Positions 1 to 5,977 of a stretch of DNA of 8,114 nt are shown here, piece after piece. The translations under genes were made by a program, and so were the position numbers. This stretch comes from Candidatus Hodarchaeota archaeon (lineage in GTDB: Archaea; Asgardarchaeota; Heimdallarchaeia; Hodarchaeales; YT1-039): positions 1 through 8,114 of the forward strand of contig JAEOTF010000042.1 in NCBI GenBank assembly GCA_016840025.1. The letters run 5' to 3'. The notes below the pieces were generated by a model. That model saw only the letters and a list, made by a program, of their open reading frames with translations. It ran no database searches and had not been told where the DNA came from. Every line of letters begins with the position of its first letter. Position 1 is the first letter of the stretch.

Positions 1-795
1 GGAATAAGCCGAAAGCGTATCTTGCTGGGGTTGAAACGCCTCTCGATTCCTATAAAATCAATCAAAGCCATACTAGTCTCTCATGCACATTATGATCATA
101 TTTGCGGATTACCGGTTTTAAGTGATCATCTTTCCGATATCCCGGTGATTATGACAAAAGGAACGATAAATAATCTCTTTCCATTAATTATTTATGATAA
201 ACGATGGAAAAAAATCATTAATAATTCTCTATCCATCTCATTAGGCGGCGTAATCAATTTAGGACCTTTCACGATTGAAAGTATACCGACACAACATGAT
301 ACAATTGAATCTACTGGATTTATTATCACATATGAGAATCAAAGTGTAACAATTCTAACTGATACAGGTAAGATTACGCCAAACCATATTCAGGCTCTAA
401 GTCGAAGTTCTTTAGCTCTTCTTGAAATGAATCATGATGTTATGAAGCTAAAAACTTCATCTCGTCCTTTTTTTCTTAAAGAGCGAATTAAAAAAGCACA
501 TCTTTCCAATATTAAAGCATTAACAGGTCTTGAAAAAGTAGGTGAAGCTTCTCCTTCGATTGCAATATTTATAGGTCACATCAGTGGTGAATGTAATTCT
601 CAAGATATTATTGCTCGGGAAATAAAATCATGGTTGAAAAAGAACAAAAGGTCATGGCGATGGTTTTTTGCACCTCGAACTAGTTCTAGTGACTATGTTG
701 AGATTACTTCATTCCAATTAAGGATATTAAAGTCCTATGCTGGAAAGATTGATCTTTCAAGGAGAGAGAATACTCTCAAATCATTTTTAAAATAA
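1..795 (+). CDS. YycJ/WalJ-like MBL-fold metallohydrolase (5' partial)
   Basis: This is a probable two-metal nuclease of the metallo-beta-lactamase fold, cytosolic. The frame is open to the window edge. The first visible residues (GISRKRILLGL) match the stretch that follows the early 'DCG' turn of the fold, so about 30 N-terminal residues are missing, and the first in-frame TTG (22) is not the real start. Counting from base 1, the metal-binding motif HAHYDH is at residues 28-33, a second-motif His at 99 (QHD) and the bridging Asp at 121 (TDTG). The YycJ signature follows: NHD at 144-146, an LKERI stretch, HLSN at 167-170, and GH at 192-193. All expected ligands are visible. The family is known mainly from bacteria, where members act as double-strand 5' exonucleases; that activity here is inferred from family. 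The next gene starts 15 bp downstream, probably co-transcribed. Confidence 0.87.
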   Translation, partial: GISRKRILLGLKRLSIPIKSIKAILVSHAHYDHICGLPVLSDHLSDIPVIMTKGTINNLFPLIIYDKRWKKIINNSLSISLGGVINLGPFTIESIPTQHDTIESTGFIITYENQSVTILTDTGKITPNHIQALSRSSLALLEMNHDVMKLKTSSRPFFLKERIKKAHLSNIKALTGLEKVGEASPSIAIFIGHISGECNSQDIIAREIKSWLKKNKRSWRWFFAPRTSSSDYVEITSFQLRILKSYAGKIDLSRRENTLKSFLK

Positions 796-796
796 T

Positions 797-802
797 GCGG
801 GG
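797..802 (+). promoter_or_regulatory. Possible ribosome binding site (GCGGGG)
   Basis: A G-rich stretch ends 8 nt before the ATG at 811 and directly follows the upstream stop codon. It is only a partial match to the archaeal AGGAGGTGA consensus, but its spacing supports translation of the second gene from a shared transcript. Confidence 0.4.
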
Positions 803-810
803 TATTAATA

Positions 811-1266
811 ATGAAATTTTATCTTGCTGGACCAATTTGGTTTTCTCCTGATGAAGGTGTCTCATGGAGAGAGTTATTAACTAAAAAATTAAATTTTCTG
901 GGTCATAAGGTCTCAGATCCTACTAAAAAAGAAGATAATATGAATCCTACAGAATTGAAAGAATTACGAAGGATTTTTGGACGTAAAAGCGAACAGGTCA
1001 CGAAAATTACCAATTATATCGTTGAAAAAGACCTAACTATGATTGAAGAATCAGATGCGCTGATCGCATACTTACCAAAAGAAAGCCAATCATTTGGATC
1101 AATACAAGAGATCTTTTACTGTAAAGAAATACTTAAACAACCCGTTTTTGTGATTACTGACATGGATTATGTTGAGGAAGTTCCAGTATTTCTTGATCGA
1201 ACAACCACCGAATTTTTTCATAGTTTTAGTGATCTTATTAAATTCTTAGCCGAATTTTCTCAATAA
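811..1266 (+). CDS. Nucleoside 2-deoxyribosyltransferase-like protein
   Basis: This 151-residue cytosolic protein belongs to the nucleoside 2-deoxyribosyltransferase / DNPH1-like superfamily. Members cleave or transfer the N-glycosidic bond of deoxynucleosides or deoxynucleoside monophosphates, in nucleotide salvage or pool cleaning. The N-terminal beta strand and turn KFYLAGPIW (2-10), the central SDALIAYLP (81-89) and the motif GSIQEI (96-101) match the family. E100 is in the position of the catalytic nucleophile Glu, and D82 corresponds to the conserved Asp of the 'aD.hIa' strand. Length is typical. The ATG at 811 gives the conserved strand as the immediate N-terminus, so this start is favoured. 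The exact substrate (nucleoside, 5'-monophosphate or a modified base) cannot be told from sequence. The gene ends 80 bp before a convergent gene. Confidence 0.8.
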   Translation: MKFYLAGPIWFSPDEGVSWRELLTKKLNFLGHKVSDPTKKEDNMNPTELKELRRIFGRKSEQVTKITNYIVEKDLTMIEESDALIAYLPKESQSFGSIQEIFYCKEILKQPVFVITDMDYVEEVPVFLDRTTTEFFHSFSDLIKFLAEFSQ

Positions 1267-1346
1267 ACTAGGATTTTTCATGATTTCATGAGATAATTCA
1301 TAGAATATACAATATTTCAATCCATACTGCGATAAATGAGGGCAAA

Positions 1347-2909
1347 TTACCCTATTTCTTTGAGATAAGAATGAAAGAAATCCATTGTTGCTTCTTGAGT
1401 GTTCTGAATTCGTTTTTGTTGTGTTTTTAAAGCTAGTGAAATCGGTCCAGCTGCCTGTTGCATTGTATTAATGAATTCTCGTACTTCATCCGATCTTTTT
1501 ACCAAGGCAGGGAGATCATGTTCTTGAGCGGTTTTTTTCGCTTGAGAAACAAGGGTAAGTGCTTGTTTATAGTTTTCTCTTAAAGAAAGACAGAGTGCCT
1601 GCAGATTTCTTGTATGGCATAGAGTAGAAAAAAGATGCTCTCGTATGGTGAGCTGTTCAATTGCTCCGATGACAGATTCTGCTTCATCAATTCTGGCTAG
1701 GTCAACCAGTACTCGTGCCAAACTCAGGCTGGATATGATTCTACCGTTGGAATATCCAATTTCAGCACTTAACTCTAGAGCGTGTTTGTATATTTCCACA
1801 CTTCTTTCCTTTCTACTCCCATTCTGGAGTATTTCTAATTTTGATAGCTTTTGATAGCCTGTCTCTATAAGATATCCTTCAAGAATGAGACATAGTGCTC
1901 TATCTATATCTGAGTCCCGCTGTTCTGCTCTTCTTTTTGCTTCTGTTAATAATTCCTGTGCATGTTGAAAGTTTCCCCGCATTGCTTGGATTTGACCCCA
2001 TTCTACATATAGTTCGACAACTGTTTCCCCTACATCAGGATATACATCAATAGCCTGCTGATAGTAACTATGTGCTTGATCTAAATGCCCTCTTAATTTG
2101 TGTACATGTGCCATGTTAATATAGGCTATGGCGACTCCTAAAAGTTCTCCTGTTTCCTGGTCTATTTTTAATGCTTGTTTATAATATTTAAGGGCTTTTT
2201 CTGTTTCTCCGCGTTCTCTATGAATTTCTCCGATGTTGTTCAGGATACGGCTCTTATAATATTTCATATTCTTCTCTTCAAGAATTTTTAAAGCCTCTTC
2301 ATATGATTTCAAGGCCTCTTGATATTTCCCTTTAAAAATGAAAATATTACCTAATAGAGAAAGAGAATATGCTAACTCTTCGTCATTTTTCTGCTTCTGA
2401 AAAACTGCGATTGCTTCTTTAGCATGTTTTTCTGCATGATCCAAATCTCCCCTAAACCAGTGGATACGTCCTGATTTTCGTTGGACTCGGGCCCAATCCT
2501 CTTTACTTTTCTTTAAGTACGGTATTTGTTTTATTCTTGAAAAGACTTCGTGGGCTCTCTCAAGATCCCCCTTATCTTCATATGCCATCCCCTCTTCTTC
2601 AAGTATTCTAATTTCAAGATCCTCATTTAATTTATCCCTTTTTTTCATAAGAGCTCTTGAAATAAGGATAACCTCGTCTGTAAATCCTTGAAGTCGCCGA
2701 ATCACAATATATGCAAGAATCAATTCAACATTCAATTGCTTACTCAGGTCTACCGCTAGAATAGATCCCGTATCTAGTTTTATTCCTAATTCTCCTCGAA
2801 TGTGAACTAAGGCTACCTCTAACTCTCCCTCACGGATTAATGAGCGAATCTTTGAGAGTTGCGGTTTACCTGACAATTGATTATCCGCCCACCTACTACA
2901 CAGTTTCAT
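1347..2909 (-). CDS. Tetratricopeptide repeat (TPR) protein
   Basis: This 520-residue all-helical protein is predicted to be a cytosolic protein-binding scaffold. Helix pairs with TPR spacing and residues (G at position 8, A at 20) run through most of it. Clear repeats lie at about 100-130 (AYEDKGDLERAHEVF), 140-172, 179-212 (GNIFIFKGKYQEALKSYEEAL), 219-252 (GEIHRERGETEKALKYYKQAL), 259-292 and 299-330. More divergent repeats follow at about 365-385, 391-420 and 434-465. Residues 345-370 interrupt the array with a longer linker. The N-terminal 95 residues look like degenerate helical pairs, and the C-terminal 40 are polar helix. I see no signal peptide, membrane segment or enzymatic domain, so no effector function can be named. 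The ATG lacks an SD; a TATA-like box lies about 45 bp upstream. Bacteria and archaea both have such proteins, so the partner is unknown. Confidence 0.88.
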   Translation of the reverse strand: MKLCSRWADNQLSGKPQLSKIRSLIREGELEVALVHIRGELGIKLDTGSILAVDLSKQLNVELILAYIVIRRLQGFTDEVILISRALMKKRDKLNEDLEIRILEEEGMAYEDKGDLERAHEVFSRIKQIPYLKKSKEDWARVQRKSGRIHWFRGDLDHAEKHAKEAIAVFQKQKNDEELAYSLSLLGNIFIFKGKYQEALKSYEEALKILEEKNMKYYKSRILNNIGEIHRERGETEKALKYYKQALKIDQETGELLGVAIAYINMAHVHKLRGHLDQAHSYYQQAIDVYPDVGETVVELYVEWGQIQAMRGNFQHAQELLTEAKRRAEQRDSDIDRALCLILEGYLIETGYQKLSKLEILQNGSRKERSVEIYKHALELSAEIGYSNGRIISSLSLARVLVDLARIDEAESVIGAIEQLTIREHLFSTLCHTRNLQALCLSLRENYKQALTLVSQAKKTAQEHDLPALVKRSDEVREFINTMQQAAGPISLALKTQQKRIQNTQEATMDFFHSYLKEIG

Positions 2910-2950
2910 TTTTTATTATCGTATAAAAATTGTAGAATTCTTTCTATGTT

Positions 2951-2958
2951 ATTATAAG
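2951..2958 (-). promoter_or_regulatory. Putative TATA box of the TPR gene
   Basis: On the minus strand this reads CTTATAAT. It is centred about 45 nt upstream of the ATG at 2909, which would place the transcription start near 2928 and give a short leader. There is no SD before the ATG. It is inferred from archaeal promoter spacing only. Confidence 0.35.
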
Positions 2959-2979
2959 TTAATCTTGTTCCGACTTTAA

Positions 2980-3687
2980 CTATCCTTTTTTCCGTTTCAT
3001 TTTTTCCTCAACAAAGAATGGAGCTCCATGACCTGGTATGATGATATCGGCTATGTTAATAATTTTTTGAAGCGACTTCTCTGCCATACCACCAGGTACT
3101 GAATCGAGATTATAGGACCAAGTCTTTCCCGCAAGGAAATAAGAGAGTGATGTTATAGCATCACCTGCTATAATAAAGTCAAGATCCTCATAAACAAAAT
3201 GAAGAGAAAAATGATCTGCTGTGTGACCAGGTGTTCCAATGGCAGTTACACCCTTGATGATTTCATCACCATCTTCAATTCCCATAAAATTCCCCACAAG
3301 ATTCGGAAATCGCTTTTTAAGTCCACGATGAGAGAGTGCAGTCCTAGAAGTAAAGATTTTTGCATTAGTAAAGAGTTCTAAATTCCCAGAATGGTCTTGG
3401 TGCCAATGGGTAATAAAAACATAATCAATGTCTTTAGGATTATATCCCATAGTTAGTAATCGTTCTCGTAGTTTCTGTCCATTCCTTTCTTTATTAAGGA
3501 GAGAAGCATCGGCTTCATTATCGAAACCAGTATCCACCAATAGCGTTGATGTCTCATTTTTGATAAGTGTAACTGATGAAGCTCCACTAATTCCCATTCT
3601 CCGCTTTATAGACCATACTGTGGGAAGTTCAAACTGTTCAATTGGAATTGTACCTGTTCGTACAATACGTACGGTTCGTACAGACAT
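2980..3687 (-). CDS. MBL-fold metallohydrolase, MBLAC1-like
   Basis: This 235-residue cytosolic hydrolase has a complete metal site: HWHQDH at 94-99 (H94, H96, D98, H99), H155 in GTPGHT, D176 in AGDA and H220 in IPGHG. The opening strands SSVTLIKNETSTLLVDTGF (37-55) are the classic MBL start. The order and spacing resemble the glyoxalase II-like and MBLAC1-like branch rather than the YycJ branch at the left end of the window, so the two are not recent duplicates. The substrate is unknown: relatives include thioesterases, lactonases and an RNA-processing nuclease. The fold and metal site are clear, the reaction is not. The C-terminus ends in a basic tail (KMKRKKG). The ATG at 3687 has no SD and sits about 30 nt below a TATA-like box, consistent with a nearly leaderless mRNA. 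The N-terminus is unusual: three VR(T/I) tripeptides in a row come from a 9-bp repeat. Confidence 0.87.
   Translation of the reverse strand: MSVRTVRIVRTGTIPIEQFELPTVWSIKRRMGISGASSVTLIKNETSTLLVDTGFDNEADASLLNKERNGQKLRERLLTMGYNPKDIDYVFITHWHQDHSGNLELFTNAKIFTSRTALSHRGLKKRFPNLVGNFMGIEDGDEIIKGVTAIGTPGHTADHFSLHFVYEDLDFIIAGDAITSLSYFLAGKTWSYNLDSVPGGMAEKSLQKIINIADIIIPGHGAPFFVEEKMKRKKG
3656..3682 (-). repeat. Triplicated 9-bp microrepeat at the 5' end of the MBL gene
   Basis: On the plus strand, GTTCGTACA at 3656-3664 recurs exactly at 3674-3682, with the related ATACGTACG between them. In the coding direction this encodes V-R-T, V-R-I, V-R-T at residues 3-11, starting two codons after the ATG. The units are in phase with the reading frame, so they may be only a coding microrepeat, but the CGTACG core is also palindromic. 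Confidence 0.7.
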
Positions 3688-3715
3688 TTTAATCTCAAAC
3701 TAATGATATGATAGC

Positions 3716-3722
3716 TAATATA
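3716..3722 (-). promoter_or_regulatory. Putative TATA box of the MBLAC1-like gene
   Basis: On the minus strand this reads TATATTA. It is centred about 32 nt upstream of the ATG at 3687, predicting a transcription start a few bases before the start codon. The absence of an SD agrees with a leaderless or nearly leaderless transcript. Inferred from spacing and composition. Confidence 0.4.
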
Positions 3723-3805
3723 GATCACGAAGTCTTTAAATTTTCCAGAAGAAACAGTGAAATTAGATTTTAGGTTTTGAGTAAATATTTAATGGAATGT
3801 TGGAA

Positions 3806-4204
3806 CTATAATCCCAACTTACCTTCTACGAAGTCCAACCGGCCTTCTATTGTATCAAGACTATTTTCTATCTTTTCAATTTGAATATAGAAATTCTTGA
3901 GTTTAGCCTTTTCATAACTCTCTAACCATTGACCATCAATTACCAGATTTGTTTGAATTTGTACGATCAATTCTTTAGATACATTGTCCAAAGTTAAGGG
4001 AGCTAATTGATGTGAGATCCCTGTCTCAAGCAGTACCTGCTTTAGAGCATCAATAATTCCCTCTTGTGTGTTCTCCTCTATCCTGCAGCTACTCTCAATC
4101 TTTCCATGCAGCATAACGTCTATAAACCAATCTTTATTATCTTCTCGGACACGAAATTTGTAGATGACCCCTGGAATAGATATTGGAGTCAGTGTTTTGC
4201 CCAT
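3806..4204 (-). CDS. Unknown small protein with C-terminal coiled coil
   Basis: I do not recognise the family. From the ATG at 4204 it has 132 residues. Residues 5-45 look like beta strands (VIYKFRVR, WFIDVML, KIESSCRI), 46-62 like a helix, 63-88 mixed, and 92-131 one long helix. The last part has clean heptads: I109/I112, L116/I119, L123/V126, L130, with a near-duplicate unit (LDTIEGR then LDFVEGK). This suggests a small alpha/beta domain that oligomerises through a short coiled coil. There is no signal peptide or membrane segment. A GTG at 4213 would add MNA, but GGGTGA overlaps that codon and lies 5 nt before the ATG, so the ATG is chosen. It is divergent from the methyltransferase-like gene and shares its upstream region. 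A lineage-specific adaptor or regulator is a guess. Confidence 0.72.
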   Translation of the reverse strand: MGKTLTPISIPGVIYKFRVREDNKDWFIDVMLHGKIESSCRIEENTQEGIIDALKQVLLETGISHQLAPLTLDNVSKELIVQIQTNLVIDGQWLESYEKAKLKNFYIQIEKIENSLDTIEGRLDFVEGKLGL

Positions 4205-4209
4205 AGCAT

Positions 4210-4215
4210 TCACCC
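4210..4215 (-). promoter_or_regulatory. Ribosome binding site GGGTGA deciding the start
   Basis: On the minus strand, GGTGA matches the archaeal SD consensus AGGAGGTGA and ends 5 nt before the ATG at 4204. Because it overlaps the alternative GTG at 4213, it argues that translation begins at the ATG. Confidence 0.55.
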
Positions 4216-4224
4216 AAGATTTAA

Positions 4225-4257
4225 CTTATAAGATGATAGTTTTTAAAATCTTATGAG
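4225..4257. promoter_or_regulatory. Divergent promoter with inverted repeat around TTTTAAAA
   Basis: Arms CTTATAAGAT (4225-4234) and ATCTTATGAG (4248-4257) pair at 9 of 10 positions across a 13-bp spacer. The palindrome TTTTAAAA (4241-4248) lies between them, sharing one base with the right arm. TTTTAAAA is about 40 nt from both flanking start codons (4204 on the minus strand, 4288 on the plus strand), so it could serve as a TATA box in either direction, with the arms as an operator. The symmetry is seen; the function is inferred. In A+T-rich DNA some symmetry arises by chance. Confidence 0.45.
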
Positions 4258-4260
4258 CTT

Positions 4261-4272
4261 AAAAAAAAAAAA
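4261..4272 (+). repeat. A12 homopolymer tract
   Basis: Twelve consecutive A residues lie between GAGCTT and GCTTCC, 15 nt before the ATG at 4288. It would fall at or just after the predicted transcription start of the plus-strand gene. It may vary in length or be error-prone in sequencing. Confidence 0.9.
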
Positions 4273-4287
4273 GCTTCCTGATAAAAA

Positions 4288-5181
4288 ATGCAAGATACAT
4301 ATATTGATGAGTGTTTAAGCATAGCTTTTAATCAAATTAAAGACTGGCTTAAAGCTCAAAACCTACCCCATCTTCTAACTATGCTTAAAAACAATTCTGA
4401 ACGTTTAAGCTATGATATATTAAGCCTTCGGGATACCGGAGAAAATACAAACACTTTTATTGAATATAGAGTGGAAAAAGGGCAATGGTCACTTGAAATA
4501 GCCAAGGAATTGTGTAAAACTCTATTAAATCAAGTCAATACACCCTATGATCTTGTTGAAGAATTGTATTGCTCATCATATGCGAAATCTTGCTTAAATA
4601 AGTCTCAAGATCTGTCACTTCATTTTCCAAGAAAAGAAAGAACTGCAGATATTGGATGTGGCATACTAATTACTTCTAAACCGCTTCTTATATCCATCTT
4701 AAGAAACAAAAAATCAAATATTTCATTTATTGATGATAATAGCACAAATAAAACTGCATTGCCTATTGTTGATAAAATAGTTAATTTTTTAGGGCTTCAA
4801 GACCAAATAGAAATTTTTAATACATCTGCGTATGAGGTTCCAGTTGAAGATGAAACCTATGATTTAATATGGCTAAAATATGCTTTTCATGAATTTTCAC
4901 AAATTCTTAGAGTTAAAAAATGGAAGATATTACAAGAAAATGCTGTGTTAGCTCCAAATAAACTTATAGAGATTAAAAACGAACTACTTCCCTATTTAGA
5001 TGAAGTTTTCCGCATTAGTGAACCAAATGTGCAAATAATCTTTGAAGATCGTATGCTTGATCGGTATAATCTAAAATTTGTTCGCAGTCTTTTCCGCCCT
5101 TACTATAAAAATCTTCAAGGTCAAACCCTTTCTCCTGAAGATTATCGAATTAAAGCTTATATAAAAAGACGTTTGCGTTAA
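4288..5181 (+). CDS. Divergent class I SAM-methyltransferase-like protein
   Basis: This 297-residue cytosolic protein has a helical N-terminal region (1-115) and a Rossmann-like half. TADIGCG (119-125) resembles the SAM-binding motif I, FIDD (147-150) looks like the end of strand 2 with the acidic residue that holds the ribose, and YDLIWLKYAFHEF (191-203) resembles motif IV and the next helix. The glycine loop is abnormal: after DIGCG the sequence goes straight to ILITS, without the usual third glycine, so SAM binding may be altered or lost. The C-terminal part (230-297) is basic and ends in KRRLR, which could contact nucleic acid or acidic lipid. The substrate is unknown. Its promoter appears shared with the divergent coiled-coil gene. 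The MutY-like gene begins 55 bp downstream on the same strand. It could also be a non-catalytic Rossmann protein. Confidence 0.6.
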   Translation: MQDTYIDECLSIAFNQIKDWLKAQNLPHLLTMLKNNSERLSYDILSLRDTGENTNTFIEYRVEKGQWSLEIAKELCKTLLNQVNTPYDLVEELYCSSYAKSCLNKSQDLSLHFPRKERTADIGCGILITSKPLLISILRNKKSNISFIDDNSTNKTALPIVDKIVNFLGLQDQIEIFNTSAYEVPVEDETYDLIWLKYAFHEFSQILRVKKWKILQENAVLAPNKLIEIKNELLPYLDEVFRISEPNVQIIFEDRMLDRYNLKFVRSLFRPYYKNLQGQTLSPEDYRIKAYIKRRLR

Positions 5182-5223
5182 GCTATGTTTTTGAAATCTG
5201 CTGATTTGAGCTTATTCTTTATT

Positions 5224-5230
5224 GAGGATC
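5224..5230 (+). promoter_or_regulatory. Ribosome binding site GAGGATC of the MutY-like gene
   Basis: GAGG matches the archaeal SD core and ends 9 nt before the ATG at 5237. It overlaps the alternative in-frame TTG at 5222, which argues against that codon as the start. Confidence 0.55.
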
Positions 5231-5236
5231 ATAATT

Positions 5237-5947
5237 ATGAGTAAAATTTCCTCTGTTGATAAAAACAAGCTTAAATTGTTTAGTCCTCTATTACAAGTGT
5301 GGTTTAAGAAAAATGCACGCGATTTGCCATGGAGAAACACCCGTAATCCTTATCATATCTTAGTATCAGAGATCATGGCACAACAAACACAACTAAGAAA
5401 TGTAATTCCAATTTATAAACGCTTTCTCAAACGATTTCCTACTCCTGAATCATTAGCTAAAGCGAATATCGAAGATATTAAAATGATAACAGATAACCTT
5501 GGTTATAAAAGGAGGGGAGAATATCTTCAACAAATCGCACAACTGACAATGACTAAATATAATGGTAGGATCCCAAATAAATTAGAAGAACTACTAAAGT
5601 TACCAGGTATCGGGAAATATACGGCAGGTGCCATTCTAAGTTTTGCATTTGAGAAAAAAGCACCAATTGTAGATGTTAACGTTGAACGTGTTTTGATTCG
5701 GGTTTTTGGCCTTGAAAGTACTCCAGGAACTGCTGATCATGAAAAAATACTATGGGCACTTACAGAAGGTATTCTACCCGAAGAAAAACAGGGTGAAACT
5801 ATCTGGACACATAATCAGGCTATAATGGAATTAGGCGCATTAGTATGCGTTACAGGTAAACCTAAGTGTCTTTTATGTCCTTTAAAAGAAATTTGTAAAT
5901 ACTATGAAATATCCCCTAAACAAATGATCCTTGATTCATTCTTATGA
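5237..5947 (+). CDS. mutY: MutY-type HhH-GPD DNA glycosylase with Fe-S cluster, short form
   Basis: This base-excision-repair enzyme is predicted to remove a mispaired base, in canonical MutY adenine opposite 8-oxoguanine. In 236 residues it shows DLPWR (29-33), SEIMAQQTQ (44-52) with the catalytic Glu at E45 and the lesion-side QQT, the helix-hairpin-helix LPGIGKYTAGA (122-132), and catalytic Asp D146 in VDVNVERVL. The 4Fe-4S loop C204-X6-C211-X2-C214-X5-C220 is canonical. It stops 16 residues after the last cysteine, so it lacks the NUDIX-like domain that reads 8-oxoguanine in full-length MutY (about 350 residues in E. coli). There is no frame break; it ends at a normal TGA. The ATG at 5237 is chosen because a GAGG lies 9 nt before it; a TTG at 5222 would add five residues. 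QQT and intact E45 favour MutY over MIG/TDG-type or endonuclease III homologues, but specificity is uncertain. Confidence 0.88.
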   Translation: MSKISSVDKNKLKLFSPLLQVWFKKNARDLPWRNTRNPYHILVSEIMAQQTQLRNVIPIYKRFLKRFPTPESLAKANIEDIKMITDNLGYKRRGEYLQQIAQLTMTKYNGRIPNKLEELLKLPGIGKYTAGAILSFAFEKKAPIVDVNVERVLIRVFGLESTPGTADHEKILWALTEGILPEEKQGETIWTHNQAIMELGALVCVTGKPKCLLCPLKEICKYYEISPKQMILDSFL

Positions 5948-5977
5948 AGATAAATATTTCAAAGATATCCTTTAAAA

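Noticed and set aside
1336..1352. AGGG/CCCT inverted repeat at the end of the TPR gene
   Set aside because: The stem is only 4 bp and overlaps the stop codon, which is too weak to call.
1645..1854. Plus-strand open frame of 69 codons inside the TPR gene
   Set aside because: It is antisense to a clear TPR-coding region, with no SD and no recognisable domain.
1..3687. The two MBL-fold genes as a recent tandem duplication
   Set aside because: Their motif contexts differ: YycJ-specific NHD and HLSN in the first, glyoxalase II/MBLAC1-like spacing in the second.
3199..3703. Two plus-strand open frames (3199-3381 and 3428-3703) inside the MBL gene
   Set aside because: Both lie opposite the conserved metal-site coding region and their products look like reverse-strand shadows.
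3799..3818. Hairpin GTTGG/CCAAC at the end of the coiled-coil gene as a terminator
   Set aside because: Only 5 bp with a 10-nt loop, overlapping the stop codon region, and no T-run follows on the minus strand.
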